This document shows positions 55,483-64,000 of a DNA stretch of 64,000 bases, piece by piece (position 1 is the first letter of the stretch; every line of letters starts with the position of its first letter). The stretch spans positions 1,240,001-1,304,000 of the forward strand of contig OZ253454.1 in assembly GCA_965261475.1 (NCBI GenBank), read 5' to 3'. The notes beneath the pieces are model-generated. The model saw only the letters and a program-made list of their open reading frames with translations. It was not told the origin of the DNA and searched no databases. Source of the stretch: G965261475 sp965261475 [NCBI: bacterium] (lineage in GTDB: Bacteria > SAR324 > XYD2-FULL-50-16). The translations under genes and the position numbers were made by a program.

Positions 55483-56613
55483 CTAGTTGGTAGCAGCGTT
55501 TTGTTTGCTGATATTAAGTAGCACTCCAGTAGCAAGCAGAAAAATTACCAAAGAGCTACCACCGTAGCTGATAAAAGGTAGTCCAATACCCTTAGTAGGC
55601 GCTAGCCCTAGCACTACAAAAAGATTCATTAGGGTTTGTAGTAAAACCAGACCAACTATACCAAAAGCTAGATGACGACCAAAAGCGTCTCTCGCTTGAG
55701 CGGCAACACGAAAACCCACACTACAAAAAGCAAAAAATAAAATACAAGTAAAAGAGATACCTAGTATGCCCGTCTCTTCTGCTAAAACAGCAAAAATAAA
55801 ATCTGTGTGAGCCTGAGGTAAAAAATATTCTTTTTGTAAAGAATTACCAAATCCTCTACCAAAAATACCACCTCCACCGTAGGCAATTAAAGAATTAACT
55901 AGCTGATAACCGCTTGCTAGCCTATTTTCCCACGGCGATAAAAACCCCAAAATTCTCCGCACACGATAAACATTTACAAAAATTAAAAAACCACCCGATA
56001 AAATAAAAACTAAAAATACCCCTAGTAGCTGCCACAAGCTCACACCTGCTGCATAACAAATAAGAAAAACCAAACAAAAGAGTAGTACCATAGAGCCAAA
56101 ATCTGGTTGTAGCAGCAACAGCAACCCAAAAAAAGTAAATAATGTTAAAATAGGCAGTAAACCAAAGGCGAAAAGATGAATTTTTTGCTCTTTGCGTGCT
56201 AAAAAATCTGCAATCCACATTAAAAAAACTAGTTTTAAGAGCTCGGTAGGTTGGAAGCCAATAAACCCTAACCTAATCCACCTTCTAGCTCCAGAAATTT
56301 TGGTCCCTACCGCTGGTATGAGTACCAAAACTAGTAGCACCGTTACGATAAATAGCGCAATTCCAATCCACGGTCGGTATTTTTGATAAGGAATATTCGA
56401 TACACAGAGCATCCCAAGATAACCAACGCTTAAAAATATAGCGTGCAATAAAAAAAACCTATAGGGGTTATCAAAATACCGCGTTGAGAAAAAAAAACTC
56501 GCAGAATACACAAAAATTAACCCCCAAACAAGCAATAAAGATACTATAAAAATAATTTTCTTGTAGTCACTAATTGGAATGTTTTGGCGAAAAAAACTAA
56601 TAATTGCTTGCAT
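55483..56613 (-). CDS. ftsW: Septal peptidoglycan polymerase
   Basis: A SEDS-family glycosyltransferase with about ten helices that polymerises septal peptidoglycan. It shows ISGARRWIRLGFIGFQPTELLK, the FGRGFGNSLQKEYFLPQAHTD segment containing the catalytic region, AEETGILG, and GLPFISYGGSS. 376 residues. RodA is the alternative; the GARRW..FQPTE version and KEYFLPQAHTDF favour FtsW. It lies apart from the usual mur/fts cluster. Confidence 0.88.
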   Translation of the reverse strand: MQAIISFFRQNIPISDYKKIIFIVSLLLVWGLIFVYSASFFFSTRYFDNPYRFFLLHAIFLSVGYLGMLCVSNIPYQKYRPWIGIALFIVTVLLVLVLIPAVGTKISGARRWIRLGFIGFQPTELLKLVFLMWIADFLARKEQKIHLFAFGLLPILTLFTFFGLLLLLQPDFGSMVLLFCLVFLICYAAGVSLWQLLGVFLVFILSGGFLIFVNVYRVRRILGFLSPWENRLASGYQLVNSLIAYGGGGIFGRGFGNSLQKEYFLPQAHTDFIFAVLAEETGILGISFTCILFFAFCSVGFRVAAQARDAFGRHLAFGIVGLVLLQTLMNLFVVLGLAPTKGIGLPFISYGGSSLVIFLLATGVLLNISKQNAATN

Positions 56614-56704
56614 TTTGTAAAAAGTAATTGCTTATGTTTAAAAAGCAAGAATAATTCCAAAGATTGAGATAGTCTATAGGTTTTTAATCTTGCAATATTA
56701 TAAA

Positions 56705-57841
56705 ATGGCAAAAAAAATACTCGTTATCATAGGGGAAGCCTCAGGCGATTTACACGGAGGCAGTGTACTAACAGAGTTAAAAAAATTGCTACCAAAACTC
56801 ACATTGATTGGCACAGGTGGTAAAATATTCCAAAAACTAGCTCAAAAAACCTACTACAAAATAGAAGAACTAGAGATTATTGGATGGGTAGAAGCTCTAA
56901 AAAACTGGAGTTATTTAAAAAATATACTCAAGCAAATTGTGACACTGCTAGACCAAGAAAAACCCGATGCCCTGTTTTTAGTAGATTATGTAGGTTTTAA
57001 CCTGAGACTTGCGAGCGAGGCGAAAAAAAGGAATATTCCAGTTTATTTTTATATTGCCCCGCAAGTTTGGGCGTGGAAAAAAGGCAGAATAACGCAAATA
57101 AAAGCTACCATCAAAAAACTTATTGTGCTTTTTCCTTTTGAAGTAGAGTTTTTTGCTAAAGAAAATTGTCAAGTAGCGTGCTTTGGTCATCCCCTACTAG
57201 ATATTGTCAAAACAACTTTGAGTAAAAAACAAACCTTACAAAAGTACAAGCTTGATAAGCAAAAAAAATTAGTTTGTTTGTTTGCTGGGAGTAGAAAACA
57301 AGAGTTACTAGCACATTTACCGAAACTATTGCAAAGCGTAGAGCTTTTGAGTAAACATCAAGATTTACAATTTGCTTGCATTGCTTCCTCTCAGCGCAAC
57401 CTCAAAATTACCAAAGAGCTCTGTGCTCACAAGCTAATTAGCAAAAAAATTCTTTTTGTTTGTGATAGCTCCTACAACTTAGCAGGAGCGGCAGATTTAG
57501 CGTTAGCTTGCTCTGGTACAGCCACCTTAGAATTGGCTATTTTACAAACGCCTATGGTTATTTTTTATCATACTTCCTACTTCAATTTCTTACTAGCAAG
57601 GTATATCTTTAAAATTAAAAGGTTTGGCTTGCCTAATATAATCTACGACAAAGAATTTATTCCCGAGCTTTTGCAAAGAGATTTTACTCCGCAAAAATTA
57701 GCTAAAATGGCTTTAACAATTTTGCGTAACCACAAAAACTACCAAAAAATGCAACAAAACTTCTCGCTACTCAAAAAAAAACTTGGCAAACCGCACGCCT
57801 ACAAAAAAACAGCAGAGTTTTTAGCCAAAGAGTTTGACTAA
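56705..57841 (+). CDS. lpxB: Lipid-A-disaccharide synthase
   Basis: Joins UDP-2,3-diacylglucosamine and lipid X into the lipid A disaccharide at the inner membrane. GEASGDLHGG is near the N-terminus, and VWAWKKGRI, FPFEVEFF, FGHPL and CSGTATLELA cover the family's conserved segments. About 378 residues. A TTG at 56690 is in frame, but MAKKILVIIGEASGD at 56705 fits better. Divergent from ftsW; other lpx genes are not nearby. Confidence 0.95.
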   Translation: MAKKILVIIGEASGDLHGGSVLTELKKLLPKLTLIGTGGKIFQKLAQKTYYKIEELEIIGWVEALKNWSYLKNILKQIVTLLDQEKPDALFLVDYVGFNLRLASEAKKRNIPVYFYIAPQVWAWKKGRITQIKATIKKLIVLFPFEVEFFAKENCQVACFGHPLLDIVKTTLSKKQTLQKYKLDKQKKLVCLFAGSRKQELLAHLPKLLQSVELLSKHQDLQFACIASSQRNLKITKELCAHKLISKKILFVCDSSYNLAGAADLALACSGTATLELAILQTPMVIFYHTSYFNFLLARYIFKIKRFGLPNIIYDKEFIPELLQRDFTPQKLAKMALTILRNHKNYQKMQQNFSLLKKKLGKPHAYKKTAEFLAKEFD

Positions 57842-57897
57842 CCTAGCTCCACAGGCTTCACAGTTGTCATACCACAGCGAGTAGTAACAAAAAAGAG

Positions 57898-59202
57898 CTA
57901 GTTGAGCTTTTTTGTTAAAAGTTGTTCCAAAAAATTTATCACAAAATTATCTGCTTTGACATCTCTCATAGCAATAGGGTTTTGCAGAGTAATACCAGCT
58001 AAACTCCGACACCTAGAAAGTGCTACATAGGTTTGCCCCGTGCAAAAAGCACCCCTTGAGAGATCTATGATTGTTTCTGAGAGAGTAAGCCCTTGTGTTT
58101 TGTGAATAGTGCTAGCCCACCCTAGTGCTAGCGGAAACTGTTTAAAAGAGCCTATCAGCTTCTTGAGTATTCTTTGTTGTGAGCGCTCGTAGGTGTATTG
58201 GTATTTATCCCACAGAGTTCTTTTGACCTCTAAAACTTCTTCATCACCGCTCTTGCGTACAAAAATAGCATCGTCTGTCAGCTCTACAACCTCGCCAAAA
58301 TCTCCGTTGAGCCACTGGGGTTTATTATTTTTAAGAAACATTACCCTAGCTTTGAGCCTGAGCTCTAGTAGATAAGATGCAGGAAGCCTCCATTGCTCTA
58401 TGCTAGCAGAGCCTGTAATCCTTGCTTCAAAAAATACAGATTTACCTCTTAGAGTATTAAGTTTTTGTTTGTTAATAGCTTTTGCTTTGTAGTTCGTAGT
58501 GACTAGATAAGTAGCATGCGGGCTTAGAGGTTTGTTTCTTTTTTGTAGATAACAACGGTTATTTAAGAGAGCAACCCCTGCTCTGTGGTTGTTGTTAACT
58601 CTAATACGGCTAAGTATTTTAATCAATTCTTGGTCTTTTTGTCTTTTAACCAAGGTTAACTGAAAGGTTGTAAGTGCAATTTCTTTAAAAATATCTGCTG
58701 AAAAAAAATAAGCGCTTTGGTATCTATGAGAAAAATAGCTACGCTCCTGCGAGCTAGCTACAATAGGAGGGAGTTGCAATAAATCGCCTACTAAAACTAC
58801 AGAAACACCGCCAAATGGTTTATCATTTTGTTTGATTATTTGTAGGATTTTATGCATGCTATCTAGTATATTAGGTAGTAGCATAGAGACCTCGTCTATC
58901 ACTAATATTTTGGTGTTGTCTAGCAACTCTTTCTTTTGTCTTGACATCTTGAGCTTACTCTTTGCTGAGAATTCTTCAGGAGTAATATGAGTAGCAGGAA
59001 AACCAAAAAAAGAGTGAATAGTTACTCCTTTGACATTGAGGGCAGAGATTGCCACAGGAGCAACAACGACTAGATTTTCTGTTTTTTGAGCAAGGTAGCG
59101 AATAAAAGTAGATTTGCCCGTTCCAGCCTCTCCTGTGACAAAAACTAGGGGGTGCTTTTGCAGAGCTTTTTCTATTACTAGATATTCTGGTAGTACCTCC
59201 AT
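57898..59202 (-). CDS. PIF1-like SF1B DNA helicase
   Basis: A 434-residue helicase with Walker A GEAGTGKSTF at about residue 24, Walker B ILVIDEVSM at about 95, GDLLQLPP at about 143, and helicase motifs near the C-terminus (STIHKTQGLTL and TGQTYVALSRC, at about 362 and 396). This is the bacterial PIF1/RecD2-like layout. PIF1 helicases unwind G-quadruplexes and help recombination or fork restart, which is of interest because possible quadruplexes occur in this window. No nuclease is next to it. Confidence 0.88.
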   Translation of the reverse strand: MEVLPEYLVIEKALQKHPLVFVTGEAGTGKSTFIRYLAQKTENLVVVAPVAISALNVKGVTIHSFFGFPATHITPEEFSAKSKLKMSRQKKELLDNTKILVIDEVSMLLPNILDSMHKILQIIKQNDKPFGGVSVVLVGDLLQLPPIVASSQERSYFSHRYQSAYFFSADIFKEIALTTFQLTLVKRQKDQELIKILSRIRVNNNHRAGVALLNNRCYLQKRNKPLSPHATYLVTTNYKAKAINKQKLNTLRGKSVFFEARITGSASIEQWRLPASYLLELRLKARVMFLKNNKPQWLNGDFGEVVELTDDAIFVRKSGDEEVLEVKRTLWDKYQYTYERSQQRILKKLIGSFKQFPLALGWASTIHKTQGLTLSETIIDLSRGAFCTGQTYVALSRCRSLAGITLQNPIAMRDVKADNFVINFLEQLLTKKLN

Positions 59203-59274
59203 TTATATTAAATTTTGATAAAAAATTATCTGCTTCTAAGCATAACAATAAAATTTGTATTTTGAAAAATAAAA

Positions 59275-60309
59275 ATGAATCCTTTTGATTTGCAAAGTTA
59301 CGACTATCAACTACCTCTAGCTAGTATTGCTAGCAAACCACTAGAAAAAAGAGATACAGCAAAAATGCTAGTTTACCATAGAAAAAGCGAAAAACTAGAG
59401 CATAAAATGGTTTGTCAGCTTCCAGAATATCTAGGTAGCCAAGACCTTGTAGTAGCGAATGACACTAAAGTTTTGCCAGCAAGATTGCTTGGCAAAAGAA
59501 AAACAGGGGGCTACTTAGAGCTATTGCTAATTAAGCAAAAAGATAAAAATATTTGGGAGTGTAAACTACTTAACTCACGAAAATTAAAATTAGGAGAAAA
59601 ATTTGGGCTTTGTAGCGAAAAAATACAAGCTACCTTGTTGTCTAAAAATGTAAATGGTACTAGCGAATTGGAGTTTGCTTTTGCGGGAGATTTTTTTGAT
59701 ATTTTGCAACAAGAAGGTTGTGCACCGCTACCTCCTTATATTCTAAAACAAAGAAAAAATAACCACAGTAGCTCAACAGAGGATCTCAAGAGGTATCAGA
59801 CTCTATACGCACAAAAATACGGGTCTATAGCAGCACCTACTGCAGGGCTGCACTTTAGCAAAGAATTACTAACAAAAATCAAAGAGCAAGCCCTATGGGC
59901 TTCAATTACCTTGCATATAGGTCTAGGGACATTTGAGCTAGTTACAACAGACGATATACGAGAGCACTTAATGCACAAAGAGTACTATAGAGTCAGTCAA
60001 ATAACTCAAAAACACTTAAACACAGCAAAAGGGAAAATTTTAGCCGTAGGTACTACAACTGCTAGAGCTCTAGAAAGCTTGCCTTTGATGATGTCAGACT
60101 CTTTTGTAGCGACTAATTTATTTATCTACCCTTCTTACTCTTTTCGCTATGTCAACTGCCTACTCACAAACTTTCATTTGCCAAAATCTTCTTTGATGAT
60201 GATGGTTGCTGCTTTTTGTGGGCTAGCAAAATTACACGAGCTATATCAATTAGCAATAAAAGAAAACTACCGCTTCTATAGCTACGGGGATTGTATGCTA
60301 ATCTTGTAA
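59275..60309 (+). CDS. queA: tRNA preQ1(34) S-adenosylmethionine ribosyltransferase-isomerase
   Basis: Transfers and isomerises the ribose of SAM onto preQ1 in tRNA on the way to queuosine. Family signatures: YDYQLPLASIA near the start, LVVANDTKVLPARLLG, IAAPTAGLHFSKELL, HIGLGTFE and LLTNFHLPKSSLMMMV. 344 residues, standard. Divergent from the helicase gene with about 70 bp between. Confidence 0.96.
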   Translation: MNPFDLQSYDYQLPLASIASKPLEKRDTAKMLVYHRKSEKLEHKMVCQLPEYLGSQDLVVANDTKVLPARLLGKRKTGGYLELLLIKQKDKNIWECKLLNSRKLKLGEKFGLCSEKIQATLLSKNVNGTSELEFAFAGDFFDILQQEGCAPLPPYILKQRKNNHSSSTEDLKRYQTLYAQKYGSIAAPTAGLHFSKELLTKIKEQALWASITLHIGLGTFELVTTDDIREHLMHKEYYRVSQITQKHLNTAKGKILAVGTTTARALESLPLMMSDSFVATNLFIYPSYSFRYVNCLLTNFHLPKSSLMMMVAAFCGLAKLHELYQLAIKENYRFYSYGDCMLIL

Positions 60310-60436
60310 ATAAATTCTTCCAAGTAAAACTAAAGTTATTTAGTATACCTGTTAGTAAATTTAACTAGCAAAACTTTTTCTTTTGATTTTGCTTTTTTTA
60401 TTCTATTCTTAATACTAGGATAGCAAATTTTTGAGG

Positions 60437-60467
60437 CAAGCAATAACTATTGCTTGTGAGATTTTTT
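60437..60467 (+). terminator. Possible terminator between queA and nuoJ
   Basis: caagcaat/attgcttg forms an 8-bp stem (60437-60456) with a 4-base loop, and a run of six T follows at 60462. It lies about 130 bases after the queA stop and just before nuoJ. Confidence 0.45.
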
Positions 60468-60514
60468 AAAATTCAAAACTTCAATTTGCAATTAGTCTTA
60501 TGCAGGCATTTTAA

Positions 60515-61030
60515 ATGTTTTTCTTTCTGTTTTACTCGGTTGCTGCTTTATTGATTGTTAGTAGCATTTTTGTAGTATGCTCCTTACGCCCTGTAAACGC
60601 TGGACTATCTTTGATATTTAGTTTTTTTTTGACAGCATTTATTTATATCCTACTATCCCAAGAATTTATTGCTGTTATTCAAGTGCTAGTTTATGCGGGT
60701 GCTATTATGGTGCTTTTTATTTTTATTATTATGTTGCTAAACCTAGGTAAACAAGAAAAAATAGCCCGCTGGAATACTGCTTGCCTAGCAGGCTTATTGT
60801 TGGTAATTGCTCTAGCTGTCGCTATTATAAAGGTAGTGCTTAATTGGGATTATAGCAAGGTTGCCAAAGGTAGCTATACCAGCAAGCTCATACTAGAAAA
60901 AGGCTCTATAGAGCTTTTGAGCGAAACTTTGTTCCACGAGTACATCTTAGCTTTTGAGTTTATTGCAATTTTATTATTAGTAGCAGCCATTGGTGCTTTT
61001 ATGCTAGTCAAAGAAAAGAAAAAAATTTAA
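60515..61030 (+). CDS. nuoJ: NADH-quinone oxidoreductase subunit J
   Basis: Membrane subunit of complex I (171 residues, five helices). The typical VLVYAGAIMVLFIFIIMLLN segment is in helix 3. It is followed by nuoK after one base. The other nuo genes are absent from the window: upstream is queA and downstream alaS, so complex I genes are split in this genome. Confidence 0.9.
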   Translation: MFFFLFYSVAALLIVSSIFVVCSLRPVNAGLSLIFSFFLTAFIYILLSQEFIAVIQVLVYAGAIMVLFIFIIMLLNLGKQEKIARWNTACLAGLLLVIALAVAIIKVVLNWDYSKVAKGSYTSKLILEKGSIELLSETLFHEYILAFEFIAILLLVAAIGAFMLVKEKKKI

Positions 61031-61031
61031 G

Positions 61032-61343
61032 ATGGATTTTATTAGTTTATCTCAACAACTGTTAATTTTGAGCGGAATTTTATTTTGCATTGGAATTTTT
61101 GGATTTTTAGTACGCAAAAACGCCATTATGCTCTTAATGTCTATAGAAGTTATGCTCAACGCTGTCAATTTAAGCCTCGTAGGTTTAGCTTGGGAGTTAC
61201 AAAATATAGAAGGTGTGATTGCAATTTTTTTTGTAATTGTCATTGCAGCTGCAGAAAGCGTAGTCGGTTTAGCAATTATTTTAAGAATGCACCGTGTGAA
61301 GCAAAGCACAAATACCGATGATTTTTATTTACTTCGTTCTTGA
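61032..61343 (+). CDS. nuoK: NADH-quinone oxidoreductase subunit K
   Basis: A 103-residue, three-helix complex I subunit. The conserved glutamates of the proton path are in MSIEVMLNAVNL (about E39) and VIAAAESVVGLA (about E75). In most operons nuoL follows, but here alaS starts 14 bases after the stop. Confidence 0.92.
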   Translation: MDFISLSQQLLILSGILFCIGIFGFLVRKNAIMLLMSIEVMLNAVNLSLVGLAWELQNIEGVIAIFFVIVIAAAESVVGLAIILRMHRVKQSTNTDDFYLLRS

Positions 61344-61357
61344 TTTTAAAAAATTCT

Positions 61358-64000
61358 ATGCACTCGGACAATGTTAGAAAAACTTTTATTGATTTTTTTG
61401 TAGCTAAAGGACACAAACATATTGCAAGTTCGTCAACGCTTCCCCACGGTGATGCTAGTTTATTGTTTACCAACGCGGGAATGAATCAATTTAAAAATTA
61501 TTTTTTAGGAATAGAAACCCCTCCATATTTGAGAGCTGTGAGCGTGCAAAAAATTATCCGCGCAGGAGGCAAACACAATGATCTAGACAATGTAGGCAAA
61601 ACAGCCAGACATCATACTTTTTTTGAAATGCTAGGGAATTTTTCTTTTGGAGATTATTTCAAAGAAACAGCCATAGCAAATGCTTGGGAATTCTTAACAC
61701 AAGTTTTAGGCTTACCAAAAGAAAAACTTGCGGTTTCTGTGTACCAAGAAGATGAAGAATCTTTGCAAATTTGGCACAAAAAAATAGGCATGCCACTAGA
61801 TAAAATTGCTAAACTTGGTACTAAAGATAATTTTTGGGCGATGGGAGACACTGGTCCTTGTGGACCTTGTTCTGAGATCCATTTTGACCTTCATAGCGAA
61901 AGACAAGGTAGCGGCGTAATTGCAAGTCTAGAGCAAGATGATGGTAGATTTTTAGAGATTTGGAACCTAGTATTTATGCAGTTTGATAAAAAACAAAACG
62001 GCAAGCTAGTTTTACTACCTGCTCCAAGTGTAGATACTGGAATGGGATTAGAAAGAATAGTTTCTGTAATACAAGCAGTAGATTCTAATTATAAGACTGA
62101 TATTTTCTTGCCACTGCTTGCTTGGATTGCTAAAGAAGGAAACTATACCTACGGCGCAAACAAAAATTTAGACATTTCTGTCCGAGTTATAGCAGATCAT
62201 CTACGCTCTGTAAGTATTATTATTGCTGATGGAGTGCTTCCTGCTAACGAGGGTAGAGGTTATGTTTTGAGAAGAATTATCCGTAGAGCGCTCAGACACG
62301 CAAAATACCTACAACAACCATTAGGTAGTTTTGCAGCAGGCAGTGTCTTTTTTGCTCAAGAAGTGCAAAACATTTTTCCTGAAGTCTACGAGCAAAAAGA
62401 TTCTATTTACAAATATATTTTGCAAGAAGAAAAAAGATTTGCATCTACCCTAGACAATGGACTAAAAATTTTATTGGATTTAATAGCCGTCTCAAAAAAA
62501 CAAAAAAAGACAGAGCTACAAGGTGAGAGTCTTTTTAAACTATACGATACTTACGGCTTTCCAATGGAGCTCGCTACAGAGATCCTAGCAGAAAATACAA
62601 TGAGTTACAACAAAAGAGACTTTGAAGTATCTATGCAGAAACAAAAAGAAACCGCTAGAAAGCAGCAAATATTCAAACAAGAAAAATTGATGAAACCCTT
62701 GCTAGATATTCAAAATATTTGGACAAAACAAAAAGAGCACTATAAAAATGAGTTTGTAGGCTACCAACCAACTAAAATAAAAAGCAAACTACAATTTATT
62801 TGGAATGATAAGTTACGCTTAACGCAAGTAAGTAGAGGAGAAAAATTTTATTGCATACTAGCAAAAACGCCTTTTTATGCAGAATCTGGAGGACAAGTTG
62901 GTGATACAGGTTGGCTAAAAAACGAAGATTTTATTATTCGTATTTTAAATACTCAAAAATCGCCAAATGGACTAAACTACTCTCTTGCTAAACTAGAGGT
63001 AGCAAATAAAAATTTACAATTAAGAGATCAAGATAATTTTATGGCAGAACTAGATGTAGCAAGAAGAAAGCAAATTCAAACACACCACACAAGTACACAC
63101 TTGCTAAACGCCGCCTTGAGAGAAGTAGTAGGTTTACACATCAAACAGGCTGGATCTCTGGTAAACGAACAAAAATTAAGGTTTGATTTTCAGCATTTTG
63201 AGCCACTTAACACTCAAGCACTCACAGAAGTAGCAGAGCTAGTAAATAACTATATTAGGGAAAACGAAGAAGTACTAAGCAAAACTATGCCTATAGACCA
63301 AGCACTAGCAACCGGAGCACTTGCTTTTTTTGGAGAAAAATACAAAGAGCAAGTACGAGTGGTGCAGGCAGGAAGGCATAGCAAAGAGCTGTGCGGGGGA
63401 TGTCATACTAGTAGAACAGGGGATTTAGGGTTTTTTCAAATTCTCTCTGAGTCGTCTTGTGCATCAGGAATTAGAAGAATTGAAGCTGTAGCCGGTAGCT
63501 CAGCTTGGAGTTGGCAAAAAAAACAAAATAGTAAATTTCAACTTCTAGCTAGTATCTTGCAAGAATCTACAAATAAAATATTCAATCTTGATCAGAGTAT
63601 TCAAGCAGCAAAGCACAAATCTCAGCATTTAGCACACATAACAAACGAAAATAAATTATTAAAAGCACGAATTTTGAAAGATTTTTTAACACAGGTTAAA
63701 ACAAAACTTTCAAAAAAAAAGTTGCTTTTTTTAGAAAATACTACTACGCTGCTTGATAATAAAAATTTAGCTGATTCTCTAATGAGAAAATTTCAGCCCG
63801 AGCTTCTTTGTCTATACAAAATAGACGGGCTCAAAGTGGAGGTTTTACTCTCTAAAAACAAAGCACTAGAAGGGTTTCAAGCAGGAGAGTTTATCAAAAA
63901 GCACTCTAGTGTGATTGGTGGAAAAGGAGGTGGTAATGATATTTTTGCTCGATGTAGTGGTAACAATTACGCAGGTTTAGCCAAGCTGCAAAAACTTTTA
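61358..64000 (+). CDS. alaS: Alanyl-tRNA synthetase, runs off the window end
   Basis: Charges tRNA-Ala. 881 codons are visible without a stop. The N-terminal catalytic domain has RHHTFFEMLGNFSFGDYFK and ADHLRSVSIIIADGVLPANE; the editing domain has HHTSTHLLNAA and the metal motif CGGCHTSRTGDLG; the C-terminal domain ends with IGGKGGGNDIFARCSGNN, which normally lies within 30 residues of the end. The gene is therefore almost complete. The start ATG at 61358 gives MHSDNVRKTFIDFFVAKGH, the family N-terminus. Confidence 0.95.
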   Translation, partial: MHSDNVRKTFIDFFVAKGHKHIASSSTLPHGDASLLFTNAGMNQFKNYFLGIETPPYLRAVSVQKIIRAGGKHNDLDNVGKTARHHTFFEMLGNFSFGDYFKETAIANAWEFLTQVLGLPKEKLAVSVYQEDEESLQIWHKKIGMPLDKIAKLGTKDNFWAMGDTGPCGPCSEIHFDLHSERQGSGVIASLEQDDGRFLEIWNLVFMQFDKKQNGKLVLLPAPSVDTGMGLERIVSVIQAVDSNYKTDIFLPLLAWIAKEGNYTYGANKNLDISVRVIADHLRSVSIIIADGVLPANEGRGYVLRRIIRRALRHAKYLQQPLGSFAAGSVFFAQEVQNIFPEVYEQKDSIYKYILQEEKRFASTLDNGLKILLDLIAVSKKQKKTELQGESLFKLYDTYGFPMELATEILAENTMSYNKRDFEVSMQKQKETARKQQIFKQEKLMKPLLDIQNIWTKQKEHYKNEFVGYQPTKIKSKLQFIWNDKLRLTQVSRGEKFYCILAKTPFYAESGGQVGDTGWLKNEDFIIRILNTQKSPNGLNYSLAKLEVANKNLQLRDQDNFMAELDVARRKQIQTHHTSTHLLNAALREVVGLHIKQAGSLVNEQKLRFDFQHFEPLNTQALTEVAELVNNYIRENEEVLSKTMPIDQALATGALAFFGEKYKEQVRVVQAGRHSKELCGGCHTSRTGDLGFFQILSESSCASGIRRIEAVAGSSAWSWQKKQNSKFQLLASILQESTNKIFNLDQSIQAAKHKSQHLAHITNENKLLKARILKDFLTQVKTKLSKKKLLFLENTTTLLDNKNLADSLMRKFQPELLCLYKIDGLKVEVLLSKNKALEGFQAGEFIKKHSSVIGGKGGGNDIFARCSGNNYAGLAKLQKLL

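Overview
The window is AT-rich DNA from a Gram-negative bacterium. Lipid A synthesis (lpxB), heptose activation (rfaE2), an LptC/OstA-type LPS export protein, a porin, lipoproteins and an FtsW divisome protein show two membranes. Citrate synthase, NADH dehydrogenase subunits and molybdenum cofactor genes point to a respiring cell. A proteobacterium in the broad sense fits (E. coli-type GshA and GltA, a separate RfaE2, an AtpZ/AtpI pair, a eukaryote-like IleS), but the sequence alone does not fix the lineage. Genes are closely packed, except in two accessory regions with repeats and duplicated genes.

Layout. 1-2.6 kb: 3' end of asd, an unknown gene and guaA on the + strand. 2.66-14.6 kb: tRNA-Asn, then five tandem, nearly identical membrane glycosyltransferase genes (GtrII-like) downstream of a dprE2-dprE1-ubiA set. 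That set is the known route to polyprenyl-phosphate arabinofuranose, so this block looks like a surface-glycan module with its own lipid-linked sugar donor and a recombining bank of transferases. 14.8-25.4 kb: copper ATPase, a decayed gene, a Tat-exported cyclase-family hydrolase, atpI/atpZ, a PAP2 phosphatase, hisHF, an LPS export protein, a phosphatidyltransferase, a toxin-antitoxin pair and gltA. 25.6-26.4 kb: an orphan FliN-like protein and mogA.

26.4-40.9 kb: two giant paralogous lipoproteins (1961 and about 2265 residues) built of Ig-like modules and ending in a seven-bladed beta-propeller. They are separated by about 0.9 kb of G/T-rich repeats containing possible G-quadruplexes. Both share blocks of identical DNA, a sign of recent recombination. 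They lie between mogA and moaC.

40.9-64 kb: mostly housekeeping genes. A minus-strand run holds an inactive LytM-like protein, secA, argH, gshA, ileS, a DUF58 protein and moaC. It is followed by a NifS/IscS-type cysteine desulfurase with rfaE2 (+), a porin and ftsW (-), lpxB (+), a PIF1-like helicase (-), then queA, nuoJ, nuoK and alaS (+, cut by the window end).

The most notable content is the pair of self-recombining surface systems: the five-copy glycosyltransferase array with its DprE/UbiA donor pathway, and the giant modular lipoprotein pair. Both look like machinery for varying the cell surface. Gene functions rest on recognised motifs; no searches were run.
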